64,000 nucleotides of DNA from Paratrimastix pyriformis (Eukaryota; Preaxostyla; Paratrimastigidae), in assembly GCA_027972325.1 (NCBI GenBank), contig JAPMOS010000004.1, positions 496,001-560,000 of the forward strand, in the 5' to 3' direction. The notes below the pieces were generated by a model. It ran no database searches. It saw only the letters and a program-made list of their open reading frames with translations, and was not told the DNA's origin. Made by a program: the position numbers and the translations under genes. This document shows positions 33,946 through 44,900 of the stretch, in pieces; the stretch's first letter is position 1; each line of letters starts with the position of its first letter.

Positions 33946-36926
33946 ATGAGCGAAGAGGAGGAGGGGGACGACCAACAACAGCAGATGCAGATCGCGCACA
34001 GGTCTGCTCTCCGCTCCAAAAATCACCGCTCAATTATCCAGTGAGATTCCCGAGCACCAGCCACCAGAGCACTCCGTCGACGAAGAGTCCTTGAAACGCG
34101 CCCGAACGGAACCCTCCGAACCGGAGCCAGCTCCCGTTCCTGCTGCCGTTACGGCCCTCCCGCAGGCTCCTGCCCCTGTCCCTGCCCGGGAACCCGAATC
34201 AGTGTCGGTTCCAGCACCCGCCGAACAGGCACCCAGCTCCGCAGCCACGCCAACATCAACGCCCACTGTCGCTGCCGTGTCCGTTCCTGCTGCCGTGCCC
34301 GCCGCTCCTGTTGTGTTAGCGTCGGCTCCGGTGGAGTCGGCCGCCACAGCAGCCGCTCCGGCCCCCCTAGCAGCCGCTCCGGCCGCCCCAGCAGCCGCTC
34401 CGGCCGCCCCGGCCCCAGCAGCCGCACCGGTGGCGCACCAACAGGCCGAAGCCGAGAGCAGCTCGAGCAGCGACGACGACCTCGAAGAAGACTCCGCCAA
34501 GGCTCAGCGCCTGGCGGTGGCGCAGGCGCTCCTGCAGCAACGCCTCCAGCAGGGGCTTGCCGCCATCGCCGAGCAATCCGCCGCCCAGACGGGGGGCCTC
34601 CTGATGGGCGGGGGGGCCGACGGCGTGGAAGAGGAGGAGGATGACGATGACGAGGATGACGAGGACGGGGCGCTCGAAGAGGACGCTCCAGAGGACGCTC
34701 CCGCCGAGGGGCTCGCTGCTGCCGCCGCTGCTGCTGCTCCGGTCGCTGCCGGTGCCCCACCGCCGCCCAATTCGGGTCTGATGAAGGACTCTCCTTCGGC
34801 AGCAACGGAGCCGTCGACAGTCACCGCGGCCGCCACAGCTGCAGTCGGAACGATCGCACCGGCGGCACCCACCGACGCAGGGGCCCAGCCGGCGGACGGA
34901 AAGAAGAAGAAGAAGAAGGCCAAGGGCAGGCAGGCCAAGGGGGACGCCGCCGGCGAGGAGGACGAGGACGAGGAGGATATCGAGCACATCGTCAGCAAGC
35001 ACGAGCTGCCGGTCCGCTGCCCGGCCCCCCCCCACAGCCGCCACCCCCACGCTGCCACCGCTCACTGGATCTCACCCTCATTCATGGTGCGGTTGCGGTG
35101 CGGTGCGATGCGGTGCCGGCTCAGACACCCCCCGTCGAGTCTGTCGACATTGTGCTGGAGCCGACCCACCCCATCGTCCTGGCGGGCCACATACAATCTG
35201 TCATCGACACGGTCATGGTCGTCAAGGCGGCCCGAGGTCCGGTCTCCCATCTGCCCTCTGAGTCCGGGGTGCCTCCGAACGAACCCGCGCCGCTTCTCAC
35301 CACGCTCGCTCGTGTGCCCGCCCCTGTTGCACCTCTGGGCAGACGCGAGGCCCGTGGACATTGAGAGTCTGCTCTGCCTCAACGACCGCACCGTCATCGG
35401 CAAGGTCCGCTGGCTGTCCACTGCCCCCCCCCCCCCCCCCCCCCCCGCCGCCGCTCTTCCATCTCCACCTCCCATCATCACCAACCTTCCTCATGGCCCT
35501 CCTCATCTCTTGGTTGCTGCATCGACCCCATCCGCCCAACTCCCCGTAGGTTGAGGAGGTCTTCGGCCCGGTGGCGAGCCCCCTCTACACGGTCCGGTTT
35601 GCCTCGCCGGCCGACATCGACCCGGCCGTCTTCACCGTGGTCCGTGTCGGCCCCCGGGCTGCCCCCCTGAACCCCCGCCAGCCGATCGGGGGCATAACGG
35701 CCCAAGGGACTGGCCTTTCAGCATGTTCCTGCCTGCTCGCGTTCCCCCCTCCCCTCCCTCCCTCCCCCCCTCCCTCCCACCCACCCGCCAGGGCGCCCCT
35801 GTCTACTCGGTGCCGGAGTACTCGCGGGTCGTCGTCCCCGGGGCGTTGCAGTCCAAGGGCTCCGACGCGTCGAACATGGACGACGAGGAGCTGCCGGAGG
35901 AGGTCCGCCACCTGCCGCCCCCCTGCCTCCGCCACCGCCACCACTGTCCCCTCCGCCGCTGTCGAACCCCATGATGACCCTCGCCCCGCCCCCCCGACCT
36001 GATCCAACCCGACAGGAACAAGAATTCTCCGACGACGAGAAGGAGGCCGCCGCCAGGCGGTCCGCCTACGGTGGGGCCAAGACCCGAGCAGGCCGCAAGC
36101 GGCGCGGGGCCCACGGAGGTCTCGAGCAGGCCAGCGCCCTGCCCCAAGCAGGCTCCATGCCCCCGCCGTCGGGGCCGGCCCCCGATGGGGTCGACCAGGC
36201 TGGGAGGGGCGGGCGCGGGGGCCGGGGTGGCCGGGGGCGGGGCCGTGGGCGGGGCCGGGGCAGAGGTGGTCGGGGCGGCGAGGGGTTCGGCTGGGGCCGA
36301 GGGGGCGCCCTGGGCCTCGGCAATGGGGGCGATGGCGGCCGGGCCGATGATGGAGCCCAGCCCGCGGTCCGTCCTCCCCTCTCGCCCGCCCTCCTCCACG
36401 CCCTCCTCCACGCCCTCCTCCACGCCCTCCTCCTCCACGTCCCCCGGTTGGCGCCCGCTCACCGCCCGTACCTCTCATCTCCCGGCAGCCCTACGACGAA
36501 TACGTCATTGTGCGCCGCCCCGACGCGCTGCCGGTCGAGTCGCAGCCGGCGCACCCAGTGGATGTCAGCGCCATGATGCAGATGGGCATGCAGATGCACA
36601 TGCAGATGACCAACTTCTCGACCATTCTCCCCGCCCCCAGCGCCCCTCCTCCAAGTGGTGCTGCTCCGAGCGCTGCCCCTCCTGCGCCATCGGCCAGCGC
36701 CGCCCCAGCCCTGCTGCCCCAGCCAATACACACGCAAGCGTCCCCACAGCGGGGCGGCGGGCGGCGCCGTGGGGCCGGGTTGCCGTCATTGCCCCCACTG
36801 GCCGGCTTTGTTCCCCCGCCCGCGCTGGCGGGGCATGCGCTCTTCACCAACCCGAGTGTCATCTTCCGACCCTCGGCCCAGCCACCGGAACAGCCCCAAA
36901 AGACCGGCCAGCCGCCACCCAGCTAA
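33946..36926 (+). CDS. NAF1: H/ACA snoRNP assembly factor NAF1
   Basis: NAF1 binds dyskerin and loads H/ACA RNPs in the nucleus before Gar1 replaces it (family knowledge). Start at MSEEEEGDDQQQQMQIA (33946); a 44-nt intron follows, then SEIPEHQPPEHSVDEE. After an Ala/Pro/Val-rich and acidic region comes the Gar1/Naf1 core: DEEDIEHIVSKHELPV (about 34970-35015), VESVDIVLEPTHPIVLAGHI (about 35130-35190), IESLLCLNDRTVIGK (35360-35404), VEEVFGPVASPLYTVRFASP (about 35550-35610), and GSDASNMDDEELPEE next to EFSDDEKEAAARR, a NAF1 hallmark. An RGG/RG-rich stretch (about 36205-36290) and a Met/Gln plus Pro-rich tail follow. Stop TAA 36924-36926. Donors include GTCCGC at 35405. One intron carries an 18-nt C run (about 35429-35446). 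Confidence 0.92.
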
Positions 36927-37262
36927 TGAAGTTCATCTGCTCCCCAAGACTCCGGCTCGCGACAGGACGACCCGACAACGGCAGAAGCGGGGGGGGGGGG
37001 GGGGGGGGGGGGGTCAGCGCACTCTATGACGTGAAGGCGCGCTGCTGCTCAAATTGAAGCGCAGCATTCCTCTCTCTGTGTGTTCAAACTCTGATGACTG
37101 ATGAATGGGGGGGAAACGTGTTGGCCCGGGGACGAATGAGCAGAAAGTGTTCTGAACGCCCCGCAACCTGGCACGCCGGGGGATCATCCTCAAGATCACG
37201 CGAGAGTTCGACAGCCGCGGATTGTTTGAACTTCTTACCACACGAGTATCACCATTACATTA
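36927..37262. other. Intergenic space NAF1 to RWP-RK gene
   Basis: 336 bp, tandem gene orientation. It contains a 25-nt G run (36989-37013). The rest is unremarkable and presumably holds the NAF1 3' end and the RWP-RK promoter. Confidence 0.5.
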
Positions 37263-38582
37263 TGACAGATCAAGATGCGAAAATTGAAAAGGAAGAGGAT
37301 TCGTCATCAGATGCCCCAAACTCCGATAATTCACGCGCTCCCTCGGTCACCCCTCGGGCAGCGGGTGAATCTACCCATCGCACTCTCGACGATTTGAGAC
37401 CTTTTTTTCATCTTCCCATCAAAGGTCCATCTCTCCTGATTTCTCTTCCGTTTCACATCTTTTTCGGACCACACGCAGAGGCCGCATCTCGTTCTGGATT
37501 GTGTCTCACCATCCTGAAAAAGCAATGCCGCAACCTTGGGATTGTTCGGTCTGAATTAGATATGATCCGATCGTTTTTAGCCTGTTCTCAGATGGCCCAT
37601 GCGCAAAATCCGGTCGCTTGATTCGATCATCCAGGCATTGGAGTCCTCTGAATTGAAACCGACACCAAACAGAGATGGTAGTCCTGTTGTGACTCGTCTC
37701 CAGTTGCTGAAAGAGGAGCGCGCTAAGGTCATCCGTGACCCCAATTACATGCCGGTCTGTCGTTTGTTCTCCTCGATCTTCATTTCCCTGCAGAATTACA
37801 ACCCGAATCCCAACCCGCCAATCCACGAGTTGCCAAACCCGTCCCAGATGCACCAGCGCCCCATCTTCGTGCCCCATCCCCCCATGCCGGCCATGGGTCC
37901 GGGAATCCGGTTGGCCCGCATCCAGCCAATCCAGTTTTTCCCGGGCTCCTTGCTCTCTCCGATGGGTTCCTCTGCTGGCGGTGTTGGCTCGCCTTTTGCC
38001 GCCCTGACCCCTTTCATTGCCGCCACCCCGGGGGCTTTTGGCGCGTTCAAGATGGGCGGGGTCCCGTTCCCCGGCCATGTCTCTGCTCCCTTCCCCGGCT
38101 CCGCCACATTCGCGCCAGGGTCGGTCACAGCTGCATCAGCCACTACATCCACCGCGACCGCCGGCTTTCCCCCGGCACCAGTCCCGGTCAAGACCATCCC
38201 CGTGCCTGCTGCCCTTGCACCCACACCGTCGCCCCCGGCCTCACCCACACCCGCCCCTCTGCAACCAAAGATCACGGCGCCGTCGCCTCTTGCATTCTCG
38301 GGCATCACCGCCATGGCCGCCGCCTCTCTGGCCACCCCTCCGCCCACTCCTCCGTCGCCCCCGTCTGCTGCCCCGTCTCCGGGCCTCGACATGGACGAAG
38401 GCAGCCTGGGCGCCATCTTGCTCCGGCCCGGCCAGCTGCCCCCTCCAGTCGAGAGCCCCATCAGCGACCCCTACGAGGTATGGTACTCCCACGACGCCCG
38501 CGAGGCGGCCCTGCAGGCGGCACCGCTGTTCCTGGAGGACGTGCTCGAGGTGGTCCGCCACTCGGCCCTGGTCACCTCCTGA
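37263..38582 (+). CDS. RWP-RK domain protein (putative transcription factor)
   Basis: The RWP-RK domain is seen only after splicing. LDDLRPFFHLPIK (about 37387-37425) joins across an intron to EAASRSGLCLTILKKQCRNL (about 37480-37540), then GIVR joins to WPMRKIRSLDSIIQALE across a second intron with donor GTCTGA at 37549-37554 and acceptor CTCAG near 37592. The result fits the family: LP...AA, LT.LKK.CR, G..RWP.RK.SL. RWP-RK proteins are DNA-binding regulators, best known in plants and green algae (nitrogen response, gamete fate) and present in some protists. A third intron (GTCTGT at 37755-37760) leads to a Pro/Ala/Thr-rich C-terminus with a short acidic end, EDVLEVVRHSALVTS. Start MTDQDAKIEKEED, stop TGA 38580-38582. 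Targets unknown. Confidence 0.85.
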
Positions 38583-39308
38583 CAGGGCCACCACCTGATA
38601 TCATGACATGCTCCTGCTGACTCGACCCTTCGCCTTCTCCCGCCTTTCGCCTGTTGGTTTTTTTTCAGGGTTTTCATTTGCGTGTTTTCGGGTTTCTCTC
38701 CGCTGCCGCCGCCGCCGCCTCCCGCCGCCGCCCGCCTGCCTTGCCCCTCGCACGGCCTCATGCGCTTTTTGGCTTGTTCCTTCCGTGCTTTGTCGTCCAC
38801 ACCGTGCGAGCGGCCCTTCTTCTTTCCCCCTCCTCCTGGGTCACCGGGACCCTCCTCTCTGCTCCGGCTCCTCCACTCTCCGTTCTTTTCCTCCCGGTGG
38901 GTCGTTGTCTGGGATGGTTTTGGTTTCTGGGTCGGGGACCTCCTCCTGATTGTATTCTTCTCGACGTGTCCTCAATCTCCTATGTTGGGTTGTTCGTTCG
39001 AACTGCCGATTCTGCATTGCCTGGGCGAACCACCGTTTCTTTTGTGCTCGTCTGCATCCCGATGCCCAACTCCCGTTGTTCTTGGGAGTGGCCGGTTTGC
39101 GTGTGTCGTCGAACCATTTTCTATTCATTACACTATATTACGCTCAACTCCCATTTTGTTATTTTTCTTCCATCGATTTTTCCTTCCATTCTATTGATTT
39201 CGCTTTTCTGGTGGGCACAGGTCCCAACCCGCGTTTTGGTTGTTTTCTTCTCCCTCCGATTGGTCGCACCCTTCGCGCTCCATCATCTGGTCTTCCCTCA
39301 ACATATCC
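38583..39308. other. Intergenic, pyrimidine-rich
   Basis: 726 bp rich in T and C on the plus strand, with several T runs. Frames are open on this strand but show no family resemblance and no conserved-looking segment. Probably 3' flank of the RWP-RK gene plus the promoter of the cupin gene; nothing else is seen. Confidence 0.5.
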
Positions 39309-39785
39309 ATGTCCGAGCGTCTGCTTCAAAAGGCCAGCCATTTTTTGAACGTGGGAGACACGAACCGCGGCTCTATAAATTCACTTGCCCAGATGAGTGG
39401 ACCTCCTCGTCCTTGCGGTGGGCGGATTGAAGTCAAGACCCCGTCTCCCTCAGAGGTTTCCACTGCGCAGCAGTGGCCAGTTTGGGAAAAGGAAGTTTCC
39501 GAGTTCCCTTGGGAATATGAACAGAAGGAAGGTCATCCGACCTTTTCTCCTTCTTCGAATAATACAGTTTAAATAGTATGCCTTGTTATTTCGGGTGAGG
39601 TCGAAGTCACCTCGATCAACAGTAACCAGATGCCTGTCCGTTTTCACGCTGGTCAACTTGTGAGCTTCCCTGCGGGTCTCCGTTGCGTTTGGAAAGTTAT
39701 TTCTCCAATTCGGTCCGAACAACCCCAAAACCGGCACACATTTCTTTTTTTTTTTCCCCCAGGAAGCACTACAATTTCGAATAAT
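39309..39785 (+). CDS. Small cupin-domain protein (cupin_3 / DUF861 type)
   Basis: Three short exons encode a single-domain protein of about 125 residues. Start MSERLLQKASHFLN at 39309. Seen: WPVWEKEVSEFPWEYEQKE (about 39474-39530), spliced across a roughly 45-nt intron to ISGEVEVTSINSNQMPVRFH, then AGQLVSFPAGLRCVWKV (about 39650-39695). A last intron (donor GTCCGA at 39713-39718, acceptor CCCCAG before 39764) restores RKHYNFE and a TAA stop at 39783-39785. W.IWEKEVS.F.W.Y..., then GEV.V, ...G.LV.FPAGL.C.W.V and a C-terminal KHY.F is the ureidoglycine-aminohydrolase-like cupin pattern. Metal ligands are only partly present, so the reaction is not predictable. It converges on CLASP. Confidence 0.85.
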
Positions 39786-39926
39786 GTACTACGAGCGAAA
39801 AAAATAAGCCTATTTGACAGAAGAGAATGGAATAACCAATGTACGCATACCACTGAAGAAACACTCGCACTCAACAAACACAAGCAAGCAAGAGAGAGCG
39901 CGCGCGCTGGATCAAAAGATCCAACA
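39786..39926. other. Intergenic gap between convergent genes
   Basis: 141 bp between the cupin stop and the CLASP stop; A-rich, no gene. Confidence 0.5.
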
Positions 39927-40792
39927 CTATCGTGCGGGCGGTTGCGGGGGGACAAAATTCGGGGGTTGCGTGGTGGAAGACGACGCGAAAGTTCTTGTCG
40001 AAAGCGTCGAGGAGATCGAGCCGGCTCTGCTATGGACTGTGGCCGTGTCCCCCGTGTCGGGCTGTTGGAGCTTGTTAATGTAATGGGTGACCAACTTGAG
40101 GTGCTGCGTCCCCAGGCGATTGAGGTAGGGCCGGAAGTCGTCGCCCAGGACCTTGTACAAATCGACCAGGGCAAAGACGACCGCCTTGCGCACCTGCGCA
40201 CTGGGGTGGGACATCCGGCCGGTCAGCGGCTCCATCAGCCCGTCCACCAGCTGGAGCAGCCTGCTCGACCGGGGCGGAAAAAACAAAAAGAGGGGATCGA
40301 GACCGCTCGGTGGGAATCTCCCCGAGGAAGGGGGAAGGCACGGCTGGTGGGAGGGCGGACCGGGCGGGCGGGAAGAGAGCCACCAGCCGGGCCAAGAGGC
40401 GCACCCACACCTGGGGCTGCACCGGGGCCCGGGCCACCTGCACCCACGCCCACCCGCCAACACAACACAAACGCAAAACGGAGCGGGTGGCGACACAATG
40501 AGCGTCGGTGATGGAAGGAGGGGGGCCACCCGGGGCCGCACCCAGGGCGGGCCGGGCAGGGCGCACAGACAAGGCGGGTGCAGATGCGCAGGAGGGTCTC
40601 CAGGTCCTCCGTCCGGGCGCCCTGGGGCCCGCTCGCAGCGGGGGTGCAGTAGCGGAGCAGCTCGTGGAGGGACTCCTCGGACCGCTGGGCCTGGGCGGGG
40701 GTCTTGGAGGATGCGCCCTCTGCACACACATCCCACCACCATCCATCGTCGAGTGACCCCGCGGGGCGGCGGTGTGAGGGGCAACGGAGGCT

Positions 40793-40832
<40 letters not shown>

Positions 40833-41915
40833 AGACCCACCAGGGGCTGGAGCAGCTCCTCGGCGTGCCGCATGACCTCGGGTCCGAAGGGCCCCCGCAG
40901 GAGGCCCCGCATGACCCCCGCGGCGCACTCGCAGATGGCCTCGTCCGCCCCGGGGGCCGCCAGGAGGTAGGGCTCGGCCCGCTCGGTCGGCACCCCTTCC
41001 GGGGTGCTGATGACCGTCGCCCCGGCGGGGACGACCACCGTCCGCAGGAGGAGCCCCACGTCGGACGGGGTCAGGGCCCCCAGCGGGCTCGGGGCCCCCG
41101 GCGGAGCGGGGGCGAAGACGGCGAGCACTTGTCGGACGGCCTCGCGGCGGGGGCCCGGGGCCGACGGGGGGCTGGTCAAGAGCCGGTCCAGGGCCTGCAG
41201 GAGACTCTGCCTGATCGGGCTGGGGGAGGGACCGGCGGCGGCCGAGGGTGCCGAGGAGGGGGCGGCAGTGGCGGGCGCAGAGGGGTGGGCGTTGGGAGGG
41301 CGGGTGGGGACGGGGCCCGCATGATGGCTGATGGCGGGCGAGCGGGCAGGGGCAGCGACCGAGCCAGCTGTTCGAGGGTGAGCAAGTTCTCGGCTGCCGG
41401 CTGCCGTCGGGGCATGGGGGCAGTCGTGGGGCCGGCAGAGGCGGACGGCGGGGCCGGGCCGACCGCTGGAGGTGGGGGTCCCCAGGCCGCGACGGGCTGG
41501 GGCTGGGACTGGGGCTGGGGCTGGGACTGGGGCTGGGACTGGGGCTGGGGCTGGGGTTGGGGTTGGGGCTGGGGCCGGGTCTGCTCGAGGACGGCCTGGG
41601 CTTGCTCGACCATGGCCGCCCAGCGGCTGTTCGCATCCGACGCGTAGCCCCCGACCGGGGGGGCAGCCGCAACCGAAGCGCTCGGCCGCTGCTGGGGTTG
41701 GGGCTGCTGCTGGGGCTGTGGGGGCGGGGAGACCTGCCTGGGGGCGGTGGGCAGCTGGACGTGGCGCGGCTGCTGCTGGAGGAGCAGCTGGGCGCTGGGC
41801 AGCCCGGGCGGCTCGGCGGCGGCGGGGGCCGGCTGGCGGGTGAGCATGGCAAGCTGCTGCTGCTGCTGGGCCTGGAGCAGGGCCAGCTGCTGGGCCACCG
41901 TGGCCGAGCCTTCAG

Positions 41916-41986
<71 letters not shown>

Positions 41987-44900
41987 GCGGGGTGGCTGCT
42001 TGGGGGCTGCGGGGCGGTCCTTGTCGGGGCAGGGCGGAGCTGGGCGATGAGGGCCCGCTGCTGGGCGTCGTGCTGGGCCTTGAGCTGCTGCAGCTGGTGC
42101 TGGTGCTGGCCCACCAGGAGCTGCTGCTCGCGGCTCTGCTGGTTCTGCATGTCCTGCTGCTCCTGCATCTGCCGCATGAGACCCTCGGGGGTCGCCTGGG
42201 GCCCGGCGCCGGCCCGCTCGTGGCGCTGGCGCAACTCGAACTGCTGCTGCTTCTGGCGGGCCACCAGCTGCTGCTGCTGCCAGAGCATCTGCATCTGCAT
42301 CTGCTGCTGCTCCTGCGTCTGCTGCTGCCGCAGGCTCAGCAGCTGCTGCTGCTCGTGGGGCGTCAGGGCTGCCGACTGGGGCTGGCTCGATGCCGATGGC
42401 TGGGGTTGGGGCTGGGGTTGGGGCTGGGGCTGGGGCTGGGGCTGGGGAGGGGGAGGCTGCTGCTGCTGCTGCTGGGGGCGCGCGCCGCCCTCGATGATGC
42501 CGCGCTGGTAGAGCAGAGCGGCGGTCGAGGACGAGGGCTGGGCGGACCCGTCGGCCGGCCGGGCGACCGCGGGCGCGGGGCCGGTGGATGGAGGCGAGGC
42601 GGCGTGGGGGAGGAGGTCCGAGGCGAAGAAGAGCGAGGGCGACGGCTCGCGGGCCGGCCGCCCGGCGATGCCCGCCAGCTGGGCGAAGACGTCCCCACCC
42701 GCCCTGCTCGCAGGGAGCCGCGCCAAACAGCCAGCGGGAAAGCCGATCAGCCCCCCGTGCCACCAAAACAGCAACGCGGGGGGGGGGGGGGGGGGGAGGG
42801 GATGTGACGGACCGGGTGGCGCGGCGCTGGCGCATGGGCGGCGATCTCGGCCTCGAGGTCGGGCAGCTGGGGGCCAGCAGCTGGCGCAGGGTGGATTGCA
42901 GCGGCAGCGGCAGCTGGGTCAGCTGGCCCGCGAAGGCATCCGGCTGCCTGTTGTGCAGGGCCACCAGCAGCCCCACGTAGCCCTTGCGGGTCTCGGGCTT
43001 GTCGGCCGTTTGCAGGGCCACCAGTTTCTGCAAGAAGCCATCGGACCGGGTGTGGGGGTCGGTCATCAATGAACGCCGCCAATTGGGACGACACGTGAGT
43101 CGGGCAGATGGCCGTCAGTGGGAGGCATGGGCTGGTGGGTTGGTGGGCTGGGTTGGTGGGCTGGGCTGGTGGGCTGGGCTGGTGGGCTGGTGGGCTGGTG
43201 GGCTGGTGGGCTGGTGGGCTGGTGGGCTGGTGGGCTGATGGGCTGATGGGCTGGTGGGCTGATGGCGGACCTGGAGGGCCAGACGGAGGTGGGCGGGGTT
43301 CTCGAAGTACTGCGCCCCGACGGGGGTGGCCACCAGGTCGACCAGGTAGTCGAGGCAGGCGCCCTTCAGCTTGGGGGCGTTCTGCTCGAGCACCTTGAAG
43401 AGCACCGGCACCAGCTGCTCCCCCTCGACGCACTCCTGGGCCGCCTCCAGCACCTGCGCCCACCACCACAACGCCCGGCCACCACAATGAATTGGCGGCT
43501 CGAGGGGCGGATCACGATTCTTCGACGGATGATCGACGATCGGAGCTGCTTCGGATCGGAATGTCAGCGCGGAAACCGGAATTGCAACATTGTGCAAACA
43601 GATGGAGCGACCGAGCTGTTGAGTGATGCCGTCCCGAAGCAGGCCGCCGCCGTCCACAAGCCTCCGCAGGCCGCGAAGCCCGCCGCCGTCCGCAAGGTTT
43701 GTCGCCCAGAAACAAAAACCAGCTCGCAGGCGAAGTCGGACGAGCCGCGAGCCCGGACTCCCCCAGCCGGGATCCCTCCCCAGGCGGCTCGTCCGGCTCG
43801 TCCAAAGTCGCTCATCTGTCCATGTCGAACTGTGGGCGCACTCCACTGTCGACTCGGTCGGAAATCCGACATCGACTCACCCCCTTTCGTCGTGCCGCCT
43901 CCCATCAGGACAGTCAGCCGTGCCGAGTGTGGGTGTGCCGGGTGTGGGTGTGCCGGGTGGGTGTGCCGGGTGGGTGTGCCGGGTGTGGGTGTGCCGGGTG
44001 TGGGTGTGCCGGGTGTGGGTGTGCCGGGTGTGGGTGTGCATGCGTTTTCCCCCCGACAGGGTCCCCTCCAGCGGCGGCCTCCAACGGCCGAAAAGAGGCC
44101 TCAAACCGCCGAAAAACATCTACGGTCTGGGACTGCTCCAGCCCGCCCGGTGGGATCACATCCGCATTCCTCTTTCAAGACGTCTAGGTCATTGTGGGGA
44201 CTCGAGTACCTGGTCCAGTGGGCCGACTCTAAGGCGCAACATCCTTACCTGAGATCAAATGCGAACAATTTGGTTATTTTTTTTTTTTGAAATGTTGCTT
44301 GCTTTTTGAAATGTTGCTCCCGAGAACTGTCGACCCACGGAGAAGCCATGGCCGAGAAAACAGGAGACGATTCTCCCTCAGCGAGTAAAAATTCACTCTG
44401 TTAGGCCCCCTAGATTGAAGCAAGGAGTGCCTGACCGTCATGAGGTTGTTAGTTTACGAAAAGGACGTGCCCGCGCGGCCCTATTGTGGTATCCGCTCGA
44501 CACAAAAAATTATGGGACGCCGGAAAAAAAAAATGAATGAGTCTCTTCTGCGGACCTCTTGGGCGAGCTGCCTGGTGGGCTCCTTGTCGTTGAGGCGCAG
44601 GAAGACCCGACCCAGGACCATTTCCAGGGAGGGCACCAGCCGGGTGGCGTGGCGGCGGATGAGTAGGGCGCAGAGGCGCAGCGAGATCTGGGCCACCCGG
44701 TAGTGGGGGTCCGCCACCCGCTCGGCCAGGGCCCGCACCACCTTGGGCAGCTGCGACACGATCTGCGGCGCCCGGCGCCAACAGCCCCAACAGAACCACC
44801 CGAAGTCAGGTTGGGGAGCTAGGCTGGGGGGCTGGGGGGCTGGGGGGCTGGGGGAAGACAGCAAGCGGGGGGCAACGGACCTCGCGCTGGAGGGGCGTGG

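Noticed and set aside
43500-43900. A plus-strand gene nested in the long CLASP intron
   Set aside because: The open frame is Arg/Pro/Ala-rich with no domain, continues through a minisatellite and has no convincing start context.
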